From positions 145,966,998-146,030,997 of the forward strand of contig OY829326.1 in the NCBI GenBank assembly GCA_963691655.1: DNA of 64,000 nucleotides. The letters are read 5' to 3'. The stretch's first letter is position 1; each line of letters starts with the position of its first letter. Source of the stretch: Toxonevra muliebris (lineage: Eukaryota > Arthropoda > Insecta > Diptera > Pallopteridae). Shown here piece by piece: positions 1 through 12,210 of the stretch. The notes under the pieces are model-generated. The model had not been told where the DNA came from, did not search any database, and saw nothing but the letters and a program-made list of their open reading frames with translations. The translations under genes were made by a program, and so were the position numbers.

Positions 1-900
1 TTGTAATAGGTATTGTTAATCTCATAAATATATATATAATTTGTTTTTCTTTAACTAAGCAAATAAAAAAACTTCTATGGTTAGGTATGAATTACAACAG
101 CAAAAACCAAACTATGGTTTCTTGTGGTTAAACATTGGAATTCTGTTACATACATATGCACATGAAATTATATAATACATAATTCTAAATTTTTGAGATA
201 ATGGTGGGAAAATATTTGCAACTCAATAATAATGCAAAAAAGTTCATTATGTTAATTATTGATTAGTATTTTGTCATATTTATTTTCATATTTATGGAGG
301 TATGACTGTGGTACACAAACTCATTCAAACATGAGTTTGCGCAGCCCAGTTATAGGAAATGGAAATATCAGAGCTAGAAAATTGCGAAATTATAATTTAT
401 ATTAATTTATAAATAACTTTGTAACTAGTGCTTTAATGGTTGACAAAACCTAATATACCACCACTCCTTGTCACGTGACCTCCGCTATATTTCCCTCACC
501 ACTCAGTTATCAAAAGTAAAGTAATTTAATTTTCAGATTGAACGAGACTAACGCCGATTTGAGTTATTTACATATTCCGCATTAAAAACTGCACCACAAA
601 GACTCCCGACTTTGGCATGTAAGTTATAATAGGGGGCAAGGCATTATGGCTATTAGAAATTTAATCCATTAAGTTAAAAGATATATCATAGATACATGGA
701 AAAAAAGTACTGTCTCTGGAATGAATTTAATAAGCAATCTAAATTTCTTATTTGTATGTTCCTAGTCTTACAAAGGCTAAAAACTTAAGAAATAAAGCTC
801 ATAAGAAGTATAAGCAAACTACGTAAAAAAAATAATTCGACTTTTTAACAAATTTCCTGGATAAAAAATATTTATGTAGGATTGGATTTAATATGAAATC
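1..900. other. A+T-rich sequence, no gene seen
   Basis: No open frame of note, no RNA gene and no repeat that recurs elsewhere in the window was seen here. Confidence 0.5.
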
Positions 901-908
901 TGCATCAT

Positions 909-1330
909 ATGCAATTTAAGGGAGTGCCCCCGAAAAACCCCCAATACATTATAGATCAATTTGAAAAATACTTTGGATCCGTCTTTAACAATGGCAATAT
1001 TATTCCAGTCATGAATATATTTACTACCTCCATCTTTCTTGAAAAACAGTGCCCATCGCTGTTTATTTCTTTAAGAACTTTTTTAGATGAATGAAAACCT
1101 GCACATAGATCTCAAATTTTCAAATCTGTACAAAAAAATCTGATTGCTAAGACAGGTAGGCAACTCGTTTTCTTAATCAATTGAAGCTAAATCGGGAGTG
1201 CCTCAAGGTAACCATTTGGGTACATTGCTGTTTCTGTTGTTTGTAAATGAGTTAAAGTCTACAAATGTTTGTTCTACGGCAACGATCTTAAATTACAGGA
1301 AAAGAGGAACACTAAGCTGAATGATTACTC
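909..1330 (+). mobile_element. LINE (non-LTR retrotransposon) RT fragment, jockey-like
   Basis: The frame from 909 contains IIDQFEKYFGSVFN, like the stretch that precedes the RT core in jockey-type ORF2 (F..YF.SVF). About 90 bp further on, around 1192-1260, the translation reads SGVPQGNHLGTLLFLLFVNE, which matches the RT block SGVPQGS.LGPLLFLLFVND. After a frame change, around 1270-1300, FYGNDLK stands where FYADDLK is expected. Frames are broken and the catalytic YADD is changed to YGND, so this is a dead 5'- and 3'-truncated copy. The clade assignment is by eye. Confidence 0.72.
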
Positions 1331-1445
1331 TAGAGACGTTTTTTTTTTTTTTAATTTTAAGCCCGTCCCTAAAACATGTGTCTAATTTTATTCGACATTC
1401 GGAAAAGAACCTTTCACCAATCGTATTGAGAATTTTTTGTAGTGA

Positions 1446-1667
1446 AGGTTTAAGTGAGGGACAGTATTTGAAGCTGAAGCGTGAAGTAACAATCTGTCAA
1501 AAGTAAAATGTACACATTTTCATTGCGTTTCCCGGGAGCAAAATAAAAAAAAACTTTATTCAAAGTGTATTAGAAACACGTCGCTGAGTGAAAATGTATA
1601 CATTTTACCTTTAACAGATTGTTACCTCACTCTTCAGCTTCAAATACTGTTCCTCACTTTAAGCTCG
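1446..1667. repeat. Hairpin (foldback) repeat with about 80-bp arms
   Basis: The left arm (about 1446-1527) and the right arm (about 1582-1667) are near-perfect inverted repeats, sharing cores such as CAGTATTTGAAGCTGAAG and GTAACAATCTGT. They are separated by a spacer of about 55 bp. The transcript would fold into a long hairpin. It is probably a foldback MITE; no transposase is present and no target-site duplication was recognised. Confidence 0.8.
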
Positions 1668-2049
1668 AGTGTGCGTTTGTACATCGTCAATATAAATTGA
1701 AGAGACTTATTTTGAGACAAATATCGAAGTTGCTCGATTCTCATCTCATAATTGCCTAAAAGGAGGACAGTCACACAGATAAAGCTCTGCGTAACTTAAG
1801 CTCTCTGACTCTGCTGATGAATTAAGCCACAACTATTATGTTTTTGAACCTACCCCACCAGACTAAAGGGCGCATAGGTTGTGATCGGTTGTATCATTAT
1901 AGTATAAAGCTAAGACTTTATTCTGCGATAGCTCCCATATTTTGCCAAAAGCACTGCCAGAAAACTGAGAGTCCTCAGGTGATGCTTTTATAACACCATG
2001 AAATCCCGGAAACGATATTTCAGCAAATTTTCACCTTTTGTCAAAGAGA

Positions 2050-2290
2050 ACTAAACTAATTTTAGCTGGGTTGAACATTGGTTGGTGCATCTGAATGAAG
2101 ATCCAACAACAGAAGCTGCAACATATACCGCATAATCAAGGGTGTAGATTCCAGAGTCATTGAGCTTAACCAACATCGAGTCAGCCAGCATTGTCCACAA
2201 CAGTGTGACAGAATACCGTCTTGAGGGCAGCCCCTGCAAGCACTAGAAGTGATCCGCTGACCGCAACTGTTTATAGAATTTCCATACATA
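2050..2290 (-). mobile_element. LINE RT core fragment, R1-like
   Basis: On the minus strand, two overlapping frames together spell an RT palm region. RGCPQ and a following degenerate GG.LS lead into LLWTMLADSMLVKLNDSGIY, then a decayed YADDVA (read as YAVYVAA), then SVVG. This corresponds to the GCPQGGVLSPLLW...YADDVA...V.G blocks of R1/LOA-type LINEs. The frameshift and the lost catalytic DD make it a fossil. It has opposite orientation and a different clade from the 909-1330 fragment. Confidence 0.75.
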
Positions 2291-2299
2291 CTCGTACAA

Positions 2300-4740
2300 T
2301 AATAAAACAATTTTGAAAGCAAAATATTTAAAATGTACAAAAAAAAAAAAAAAAAAAAACAAAACGAGAATATTATGGTATTACTGTAATTGTAATTAAA
2401 ACAAAAGTTAAATATCTTCTTTTTTTTTGGATAAAGTCACGTATTTGCACATAGATGATGTATGTAAACATCTATTTCCCCAACTATATTTATACTCGTA
2501 CGTATAATATAAATATGTACATATATGCAATGCAATTCAAAAACTGTAAATAACATCTCCGCAGAAATGGTTAAGATGTGTATAACTTGAAATCTCACTA
2601 CATTCCAGCATGAATCTTTCGTTTGTCCACAACAAGTTTCTTTTTTTTTACAATATTTACTTTTTTTTTTGCTTTTTCTGTGTGTACGAGTACTAGTAAC
2701 TGGTATTTTTTGTTTATTTGCTTGTTGGCTAGCTGGAGATTTACACTGAAACCGCATTCCATTCAACATGCTGCGCATAATTGGCCCAACTTTATATTGA
2801 AATCATCCGCACAAAACAGTATCTTGGCCACAATGGATGAATGGTTAGTGCAACGTAATTGGAAGATTTGGAATTTGAATGGAAAAACGCATCCAGCTAT
2901 CCAAATGCATTTAGGATGACTACTACACAAAACCAGTTACTTATACTACTACAATAACAAAAATATCTAGTTTTGAAATGTTCAAGTCTTTCTTTTAGTC
3001 TAAGCCAGAAATATTGAATTGACGCTTTTGAAAAAAAGGGGAGATACGATCATTTGTTGTGAAATGCCGAGAAGCAACAATATGACAAAATTTTCAATTG
3101 AATTGTTTTTTTTTCATCATGTTGTTTTATTATTATCTTTGATATAATGGAAAACAGGTTTCTTTTTCACAATTTTCCTCTAATGCGCAAGAATTGAAAC
3201 CTGAATTTGACTTAAACTGAGTTTATCGCAATGCAACTTTTCATGTTACCAATACGATTTTTATTTATAGTTGGTCTCTTTTAGAAGTAACTGCGCTTAG
3301 AAATTTGATCTTGCCATTCAGTTAAGATTTTCTTTTGTTTTTCCAGCAAAACAGAAAGAACTTCATGCGAAGAACTTAAAATAATTAAGAAAATTTCATG
3401 ATTTTTCCCAGCTTATAGCTAATTTAATACATAAATGAAATAATAGAATCGATTTTGGGGCTAAGAAATGTAGTTAAGTAGTAAAGAGAAGAAGCGAGAG
3501 AGATTGCTATATCAATATCAAGTTTATGTGTAAAATTACCATTCACTTGTTAAAGGTTCTTTTTAAAGACTTTTACACCTTTTTTAAAAAATAATTTTAT
3601 AATTTATTGAAAAGACCATGAGTTCGAGTTTATTGGACAGAAAATTTTATATCACTTAATGTTTAAAACCAATTTCGGACATCTGACTATATTTAAAAAA
3701 CGTCAATCAAATCATTTTTTAAGCTTACCTAGGTCGTATCTCATCAATAACATGCTCAAAATTGCCTTCCAATTTATATTGACAATTTATAGTTTTTTAT
3801 AGATACCGATAAAATTTTGAATATTAGTTAATAACAATGTGTAAAATTAAATATATCTCAGCTTTTCCAAACAAGAACATCTGAGTTATTGAGAAAAGGG
3901 TTGGTACACATTTAAGTCATAAATGTAGGTAACCATTTTTTAGAATATTTTGTCTCATTTTTAAAATATATTAAGACTGTTGAGGAGTAGGAAAAAAACC
4001 AAGGTGGAAATTCATCTTTTGAACTATTGTATAGCCCAAATGGTGCTATATACCTTATCTTATTACCTAACTATTATTGAAAAAAGCAGAAATTTCGACT
4101 TTCAAAAAAGTGGGCCCAAGGTGAACGGCTCCCAAAAATTCACTGCAAATACAATGAAAAAAAAAACTTTACATTAAACAGAAGATATTAAAAAGAAGAT
4201 ATTGTAATAAAAAAGTCTTAATCATCTGAACTACTCTGCGGACCATTCTAAAACATTCAGAACTTTCATCATAAAACTTTCAAAATTGATAAACTTAACA
4301 AACATGTCCAAACAAAAATGTTCACCTTATATAACGCAATTTTGTAAGCGTAGGTGAAAATTTTTCACACTCTACCCACAATAATATTGTACGATACATA
4401 AACAGATTTATATCTATATCTATATATAAATTTACACCCTTGAGAAAAAACTTTACATAACTTTGGAAGAAGAAATTTCATGGTGTGTGTGCTGTAAATA
4501 AACGCAAGACATAACCAAAAACTTCGTCTCCGCGAACAACGACAACGACATGAATCGTTAAGTGTTGCCAACTATTGCACGAAAATTTTCCTATGCTATG
4601 GTGTCCACCTTTGGGCCCTCTTCACCATAAAAAAAAAAAATATGAAATGAAATTTTTGTTGCACTGAACACGAAGTGAGAGCCTTTACACACTCTCAAAC
4701 CAAATACAATATGCGGGGTATATTATAAAATTTCCAAAGA
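2300..4740. other. Noncoding, A+T-rich; poly-A tract at 2338-2360
   Basis: A run of more than 20 A residues lies near 2338-2360. The overlapping opposite-strand open frames near 2437-2919 are low-complexity (Phe- or Lys-rich) and look like chance. No family motif was recognised. Confidence 0.5.
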
Positions 4741-4769
4741 AACCACGGTCTAATTGTTGCTGGCTTGTC

Positions 4770-5040
4770 CGCATAGACCATTGTCAAAAAGAGTCAAAAT
4801 CGAACGATCTTGGATGCTAATCTTTTGATCCGTATCTCGAGATTATTTAATCACCGAAAGTTTCCTATTTGATAGATTCATGTGAAGTGAGTCATCCTGT
4901 TGAAACCAAATATGGTCCAAATTCGTGCCATCCAATTGCGGTATGAAAAATTCACTAACCATTCGCTTATAGCGGACGCCATTGACCTTACGTTGTATCC
5001 GGCCTTATTTTTAAAGAAATAAGGACTAATAGTTATAGCG
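4770..5040 (-). mobile_element. Tc1/mariner-superfamily transposase fossil
   Basis: Minus-strand translation gives VNGVRYKRMVSEFFIPQLDG followed by TNLDHIWFQQDDSLHMN. This matches the insect DDE_3-type transposase stretch VNG.RYR.M...FF.P.LD...LDD.WFQQDGA..H, in which the QQD aspartate is catalytic. Upstream, in another frame, FFKNKAGYNV matches the preceding PYFF..EAGYNV. Downstream, QDRSILTLFD is a decayed RSCDLTPLD. Stops and frameshifts interrupt it. No terminal repeats were assigned. Confidence 0.7.
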
Positions 5041-5402
5041 CTCTGTGAGTTTGGCGAATCAAGTCATTATTTTTTTAAGTATATTTCCAAAAACTATGAT
5101 TCGTTGGTTTCTTCGACAAAGTAAGCTAAGCAGGCAAGGTTCCATGTTTCATTTCGTTCTACTTAAAAAGTTCTATTGCTTCACGGTTCGATAAGGGCTC
5201 AAAAATTACCCAAAACCCGTTTTTAGCATTCTTAACACTGTTAATATACAAAACAAAATTCAAACCACTAATTTTAATGCCAAATTCGTGTTTAGCGGAC
5301 ACGATTTAGTGAAGAACAAACATTTCCGTTATATATATTTCAGAAAAAGCTGTTGACTGTAACTATTTACCGTGGCTTAATAGATGTAGCTACCTGTGAA
5401 CT

Positions 5403-6885
5403 GAAGCCCTTATTATGAGCTGCTTTCGACGTTCGATCTTCGCTGCTTATCGAAGATCGAATATCGAATGTTAAATTCTTATTATGAGCAGTCGAAATTT
5501 TCGTGGCGCATCAAATTTTTTGTCGATCACAACTTTGCTTTCGATACGTGCATGCTGAGTAATAATCGTTAAATATGTAAGTATTTTGAAATTTTTTTTT
5601 AGCTTTTTGAAGACTAAAAACTAATTTTAAATGATTTTTGTAAATTTTATGCTGGTCCAAAGTGGTGAGCAATAAATTGCAGTTAGCAAATCCTTTGATT
5701 GCAAACGATATTTCCTCAATCGTAGAACTGTTGCCAATTTTAATATGTTTGGAATTGAACTTGCTCATGCGCATTGCTTCAGCAGTTCATCTGTAATGGT
5801 CATCAAGTGCACAAACGTTTCCTTGGACAGTCGCATGTTCTGTAGAAATCTGTACATAAATTTTATAGATGGCAAAGCTTCTTCGAAAGGCTGCACTTAA
5901 GGGGGTATTCTACCCGAGATGATGCGAAATATCGATGTTTTCAAATCGTTGTAAATGAAAAGCTTTTCAATATTTTCATTCGAGGTTTTTTCAAACAATA
6001 GTTTTCGTTTTTAATGTTAAAAATATCTTTGTTAATAATGGTTCATTCGACGCCTCGAACTTGAGCCTGCTGAAAATAGTTGCTCCATGGTGGACATGAT
6101 ATCTCCGCTTTAAATATTCTGAAATACAAAATAGAACCCATTTTATAATCGTGAGACTGCTATCGCCTCATTTAGAGAATAAAAAAAAAATTCTTCAATT
6201 TAAATCAGACGTTTGAAAAAAATGACGATTTTTGCCCTGTTTTTGTTTATATTTTGCATTAAACACATTAGTAAAACAAATGCTTTCGCCATAATCCTAG
6301 GTAACGCCATACCTATACATTTGCTTAGTAGCCTTGTAAAATTTCAAGTCAATTGGACAAGTGGTTTTTTGTGAATCGTGTCCACCGTCCCGAAAAAAAT
6401 GGTTTCGAGAAAAACGAGTTTAAAGATTTACAAACATGGTACTTACAATTGATGTAACTTACGGTTAATCAGCGATTCCAGGACCATACATTGCCCCCTC
6501 TTCTTTCTCATAAAACTCGTTGTCTACATCAAAAATATTAAATAAAAAAAAATCGATTTTTCGGACCATCTCGGGTAGAATACCCCCTTAATCGTTTTCT
6601 ACTTCTGGCCAGTTCCATCAACCACTCATCCTCTTCCTATGAATCGTTGAACCACAATCCCTTTTTTGTTATTTTTTCTACTTTATTTTTAAACTAATCG
6701 TATTTATTTTTCAAAATGACGATCAGCTGATAGAAATATACTATCGTGAGCAAATCAAAATGAGCGGAATTCACAATAGCGCTATTCTCTGTCGAAAGCA
6801 CGTCATAATACCAAACTCAAATTAGTTCGATCAGGGCATTCGACTACAGTCGAAGATCGAACGTAGTTTATAATAAGAGCCTGAA
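5403..6885. mobile_element. Inverted-repeat element interrupted by a second MITE
   Basis: The left end (about 5403-5440; CTTATTATGAGCTGCTTTCG then TTCGATCTTCG) is inverted at the right end (about 6850-6885; GTCGAAGATCGAACGTAG then TTTATAATAAGAG). Sub-terminal repeats of the same motifs occur at about 5455-5492 (CTTATTATGAGCAGTCGAAA) and about 6790-6845. About 690 bp of the interior is the separate TTAA-flanked MITE. I see no transposase. It could be a nonautonomous DNA transposon of unknown superfamily. Confidence 0.65.
5897..6591. mobile_element. TTAA-flanked MITE with ~36-bp TIRs (piggyBac-type target)
   Basis: The element is bounded by TTAA at 5897-5900 and TTAA at 6588-6591. Its ends read GGGGGTATTCTACCCGAGAT on the left and the inverse on the right, and similarity continues to the ATCGAT motif with about three mismatches over 36 bp. 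The terminal repeat contains its own small palindrome (GGGTA-TTC-TACCC). The length is about 687 bp without the TTAA and there is no coding potential. TTAA duplication is the hallmark of piggyBac insertion, so a nonautonomous piggyBac-like element is the best inference. Confidence 0.85.
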
Positions 6886-8539
6886 TCTCTGCTGAAAGGT
6901 CCACAAATTCCCCACTACTTGAAGTTCAGGATTCTTTTTCTCTTTTCACCAAGCTGTTTATCGTGGAACAATTTCAACGAATTTTCCTGAACCTAAAAGC
7001 GCCAGAGGATTTGTAAACTTCTCCCATTTGCTTTCCATATTGTTGTTTTTCTCTTGTTAATCTTCTCTAGTTAAAAATCTTCCTACAGTTTGTTCTCAAC
7101 TTACTACGTTTTGTCTTACACCACGGCAGTTTTTGTTTGACTACTGTATGCTCTAGGAATATTAAAGACAAATTGCATATATTTTTCTTATGAATAAAAC
7201 TTAAATCTCGTGCTGTGTTAAAATAAAAACTTTAAACTGCTCACTTTTACATATAAGTATTCACGACATACTAAACATTATCATTAACAAAGTTATTTTC
7301 TTTTTTATAAACAAATCACGACTTAACCTAAAATATATATGTAGATACTTGTGCATATGTATGTTTGCATCACTATCAACTTTTAGTATTCAAGCGTTGA
7401 ATAAAATTGTTTTAAATACTTTTTCTTTATATAAGGTGGATTAGCGAAATTCCACCTAAGCCTATAATAATTTTTTTTTTTTTTATTTCATGTTAGAATT
7501 TTTTCACAAAGGATAACCTCATAAAAAAAGTGAATCACAGAAGCGTCCAATTAAGAAAAATTGAGGCCACTAGAATTAAAAGGCCCGATACACCAGCTGA
7601 TCCTAAATAACAAAGGAGAAGTTACAGAAACATATATAAATTAAGGCTAACAATTTTCAAATTAATTATGGATCACCCCTTATCATTTATAAAATGTATA
7701 TAGGAGAATACGCAGAGATCCACTATATTTATAAATTATAAATTAGAATCACATCCACTAAAAATTTATAAAAATGAAAAGTCAAACAAGCTGAGCTAAG
7801 CTAAGCTAATTTTAGACAAAATTGCAGCTCATATTAAACATTTATACCCTATTTTGTATACAAGATGATTTGCATGAAGATATTTTTAATACTATTTAAA
7901 ATTTATAAATTAAATAAAAGTCTTAATAAAATTTATTTGAATTTTGTGTTAATGTTAATCAAATGTTAGAAACATGTTTAACTTGTTTTTTAAATAAATG
8001 TGTTAAGTTTAATACAATATTTATACTTTGTGTCTTTAGTATTTAAGGAAATATGTGAGTGTTAATTTTAAAAATTTCATTTTATCACATTTTTAGTTTA
8101 ATAAGTTTAAACAGAAAATGACGATGTCACAGTTCCGTCATGATGTCTTCATGACAACAAAGGTTAGTATGTCGAGGTAAGTATGCGAGTACCCAGCAAA
8201 CTAAATTCTGGCTCTTAAGGCGGATTCACCGACCGAGAGGCGCACTCTCTTTTTTCTTTTTGTTTTTTTGTTCTTAAATTAACCATATTTTTGGTTCTGG
8301 TAAGGGTACATTTTTTCCAAATTCTTCTTGATGTCGCACAAGAGTCCGTATTATCTTATATTTGCAAATTCCAAGTAGTGAAAGAATATATTTATCCAAA
8401 CCATGCCCAGGGATTCGGAACTAAATGCATTATTTTGTTTGTATGATCAGGAATCCATATATGTTACATGCAAATAATCTGTAGTCGAAATTCACAGAGA
8501 CAAGTTCTTTCTAGCATTGGAATAACTTCACCTGTCGCC
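6886..8539. other. Noncoding A+T-rich sequence
   Basis: No coding or recognisable repeat signal apart from short homopolymer runs and an AGCTAAGCTAAGCTAA stutter near 7791-7807. Confidence 0.5.
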
Positions 8540-9370
8540 CTACATTTTAGTAATTCGTCCTGTGGATACACTAGCTGATTCAGTTAGATTACATACCCAT
8601 TGAAAAGAAACATTTTCACAAATCCACTTCATATATACGGTGTAGTTTTCCATATCGAAGCTTCTCCCCACTTGAAAGTGGTTTTATTCCGGTCCAGTTG
8701 AAAAAGCTATAGCGAAGTTTAATCTATGGGTTAACTGTTTTAGTCGAAAATAGTGATAAGATTTTATGATATCTTTGAGCTTAGCTGCACCAATAATATA
8801 ATTGGTTTTGATATGAAAGTCAGTAGTTAGCAGATGTAATAGCACCCTATCTTTATAGGATATATAGCCTATAAAGATATAAAGAACTATGCAAATATTC
8901 CAAACCCTATGCTCGATATTGAGTTTTGAACTGAGTTTAGTATCCAACTCCCAGGCATTAGTATTTTATTAAATCCTCAAAACAGCGACAACATTCGAGC
9001 AAAGCCTTGATTTGTCGAGTTTTCGTCTGCAATACTGCATTGTTTTCAAGCAGATATATCGACGATTAAACAAATGGCTAACTAGCTGAGGTGTAGCGCT
9101 ATATCATCCAGTGATAATTACTGGTAGTCAAGCAGCCATAAAATCAGTTCCTGCAAGGTTCTATCAAATTGACCGCCTATCTCTTGATGAGGTATCTAAG
9201 AGCCAGATATGCTTTTGACATCCTACCTGAGACTTTATCAGAGACAAGTTTATCAAAACTAGTGTATGGCCATTCAATGTGGGCAGATCAATCTCAGGTG
9301 TTACGGTTTTTATAGTTGAAATCATCAGTTCTGTTTTACTCATATTGAGGGCACGTTTGCTTATGTAATG
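8540..9370 (-). mobile_element. LINE ORF2 fossil (RT C-terminus and RNase H region)
   Basis: Read on the minus strand from 9370 downwards, the translation gives KTELMISTIKTVTPEIDLPT then LNGHTL. This matches the post-YADD part of R1/I-type RT (KTE...FT.K..VPE..LP.LNG..L). Further down, near 8650-8540, WICENVSFQW and NLTESASV resemble the start of the RNase H domain (GVW...L.....L...ASVFQAE). An open frame of 87 codons at 8684-8947 is part of this. Stops and frameshifts are frequent, so the copy is dead. The 12-bp perfect hairpin at 8848-8859/8868-8879 lies inside it. Confidence 0.6.
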
Positions 9371-10739
9371 TATTTAAGGCTCCTTCATGTGACTCATTGT
9401 GTTTTTAAACAAACCTAACCCTATCAACTTACCTACTTAATATTTTGTAAGGAAACTTCGCAAAATGTGAGCAGAATTGACATAACATTAACAAAAATTC
9501 AAAATTTGGTAAATCCCAATTTGCTTTTCCTATAATTTTTAATTTATTTGAGAAAGCTAAAAATCTCCTTAACTTTAAGTTTAAAATTTATTTTTAATTA
9601 TTATACGTTAAATAAATATTAATTTTTTATTGAAAATATACAATAATTACTAATATTTTATAATTGAAAGCATTTCTGTGCATTTCATAAAAACATTTTA
9701 CAGCTCAACTTTGCGCCAGCGTCTTTAAATTGTATCGAGTCCGCTGCACTAATTGAGGAATTGCGTTGTGTCGAGTTTGAGTAGTGGGTTTCAATGCATT
9801 TGTTAGTTTCGATGCATTCATTTACACATTTATGCAACTCTAAGGCAATGCAATGGAATGAAATGCAATAGTATTTCGATGGTGGTGTGTGTCTAGTATT
9901 GGTGCACTATGAGTACGAGTATCTATGCAATCTACACACTACACTTTTGGTGATACAATTTCAACGCAAACGTAAGCGTAAACGCAACTTAATGCCACAA
10001 ATAACAACAACAAAGTAAATTTAAAGTAAAACTTTCGAATTTTACGCTTGTGATTTATAAAAATGCATTTTCAACTACAAAAACAAAATTTCAGTTGCAC
10101 TTTTCATTTTTTTTTTTTTTTTACGAATACAATGAGAAAGTTTCATTTAAGTTAAATAATAAGAAAGATCGTTGACCTAATAATAATGTAACGTTTATAT
10201 AGTTTTTTATTTTGTGCTTTATGAAAATCTTTTCTTTTTTTTGTTAACAAGATTTATTTAAGTTTTTTTAATTGGAACAAATAAAAAGAAGACTATTTTT
10301 TCAGTTACCCTTCCGCATATAGTATTTGCCACATTTGTACATAAATAAATGTATACCTACTTACTTAAATAATTCATTTTATTTGTATTGAATTCTTGGA
10401 AATTGTTTGTTAATTAGATTTTTTTTAAACTTGATTTGAAATGCGTAGATTATGCTTTCAAACGGTTTTGTGATATTCCAATTCTTTATTAAGTTGTTTG
10501 CCAGTTGAATGTAACGCCACACCGGACAAAAAATGACAATCTGCGATTAGCAGTTCAGTCGAGGATTTCTACTCTCCACAAAGGAACAAAAAATGTATTC
10601 GATGTACTTCAGAAAATAGATGGTTCTATAGCTCTGATAAATCTGAGTAAATGTAAGCTAAAATAATATTAAAGTTATCAAATAATTGATGTGCTGAAAT
10701 CTTTAAATCTCTTTTTTCAAACTGGGTGGGAAGTTTCTC
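9371..10739. other. Noncoding sequence
   Basis: A+T-rich with a few simple runs (T-run near 10108-10121). No gene or recurring repeat was recognised. Confidence 0.5.
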
Positions 10740-11310
10740 CGGAGCAACTAGACCGATTTGGGTTTTTATATGAAAACTAGCTGGGCCGGCAGATGTTGTC
10801 ATGCCTTTAGTATTTTAATGTGAAAATTTAGTAAAAAAAAAAGCAGCAGAAAAAGTAGTAGAAAATACGGAGAAATTGTAGAAAAAAGTAGTTAAAAATA
10901 GTATTGGAAATAGTAGTAGAAAATAGAAGTAGACCATGGTGCCATTCATACTAATTCAAAAAACTGAAAGAATACGTATGTATACAAAAATGGGAAAGTG
11001 CGATATGGAACACATTACGTGGAAAAGTGTACTTGAAAATTATTACATGGAAATTTTTGAAATACCCCAAGTAAAGATGTTATTATATTAATAATACCAA
11101 ATCTTAGCACCGTACTACAAATTGTTCCTGCGATATCCCAAAATGAATACCCAGTTTATATGGGAGGTGCCAAACCCTCTTTTCCAATCCCCATCTACAT
11201 TTTTCGTTTAGCATATTTTCAACTGATATATTTATACGAAATTTGTGAATATTTCGTGAGTTGTATGGGAGGTGCCACGCCCACTTCTCCAAACGACTTT
11301 ATGAACAACC
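10740..11310. repeat. Dispersed repeat with TATGGGAGGTGCCACGCCC units
   Basis: Two tandem, diverged units lie at about 11097-11185 and 11186-11285. Each ends in TATGGGAGGTGCCA followed by a CACGCCCACTT-like tail, and the first begins with ACCAAATCTTAG. Related units occur at about 39931-40150. The preceding 10840-10935 stretch is a purine-rich tandem array of AGTAGTAGAAAATA-like units. This looks like part of a dispersed nonautonomous element; the family is not identified. Confidence 0.55.
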
Positions 11311-11499
11311 TATTTTAAGCCTGTTGACAAAGTAATCATTAAAAAGTTATTGATTAACATACAGACGCACCAAAGACTATACATACAGTCTTTTCAACAA
11401 GAGCATGTACGGCCTAAGTCCTTAAAAAAACGCCCCAATCAAAAAAAGTATCCCACATTATTTTTAAACATTTTTTTTGTCCAATGCACATCAATACAG

Positions 11500-12210
11500 T
11501 GTCCAGTTACCACAATTTTAAGTAAATTCATGGTAACGCGAGGTCATATTATCTCCAGCTTTTCGGTGTACGATTGCGGCAAACTCCGCCATTTTGACTT
11601 AAGCTGTCGTTTCAATTCATCTTAAGCTTAATAATTGTTCAAATATTTTCAATGTGGTTAGCATCTAGAGATTGAAAGGCGCAGTCTAAAATTCTTGTCC
11701 TCTTTTCTTCTTTTCACTTACTGCACAAGTGACTTTGATGTTTAGAGTCCTGCCCCCTTAAAGCACTCAAATTCAATTTCCTTACCCAAACCAGTTATTG
11801 GCAGAAGATAAGAGTCTATGTTGGTATAAATGGATGGAAAACATTAGCGTTTCCTGAATGCTTAACTAAATTCAGAACCATCTTACTGCCCGTTATGGCC
11901 AAGGCACGTTTTATTGTACCTGCCGTCCAAAAAAAAGATTCGTCTGTAAAAGCCACATCGATCCAATCATTATCCATATGTTCGACAGCCCACTCCTGTC
12001 ATTTTTTTGTTTGTTTTGCCATCAGTAAGGGTTTGGTTATGGTAGCTCAGAATTCAATTTGGAATTCATTTAAACGACTTTGGATTGTACTAAGAGATAT
12101 ATTAGTGACCTTCAGCGCCAGTTTATGTTGGGCTGCTTCAAGACTAATGGTAGAATTGGCTTCAAAAACCCATGCTATCACCAATCCTACTGCTTTGATG
12201 TTGCTCTAGA
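11500..12210 (-). mobile_element. Tc1-like transposase fossil
   Basis: Read from 12210 downwards on the minus strand: SLEAAQHKLALKVTNISLST then IQSRLNEFQI is the second helix-turn-helix. KPLL...QEWAVEHMDNDWIDVAFTDE includes the first catalytic Asp (TDES, then FFW). After a decayed centre, near 11660, LDANHIENI corresponds to the SPDLNPIENIW block, and KSKWRSLPQSYTEKL near 11580 is the C-terminal helix. Several in-frame stops and frame changes show it is inactive. Terminal repeats were not found. Confidence 0.72.

Noticed and set aside
2437..2919. Overlapping 113- and 98-codon frames on opposite strands
   Set aside because: Low-complexity Phe- or Lys-rich sequence produced by T/A runs; no motif or splice context.
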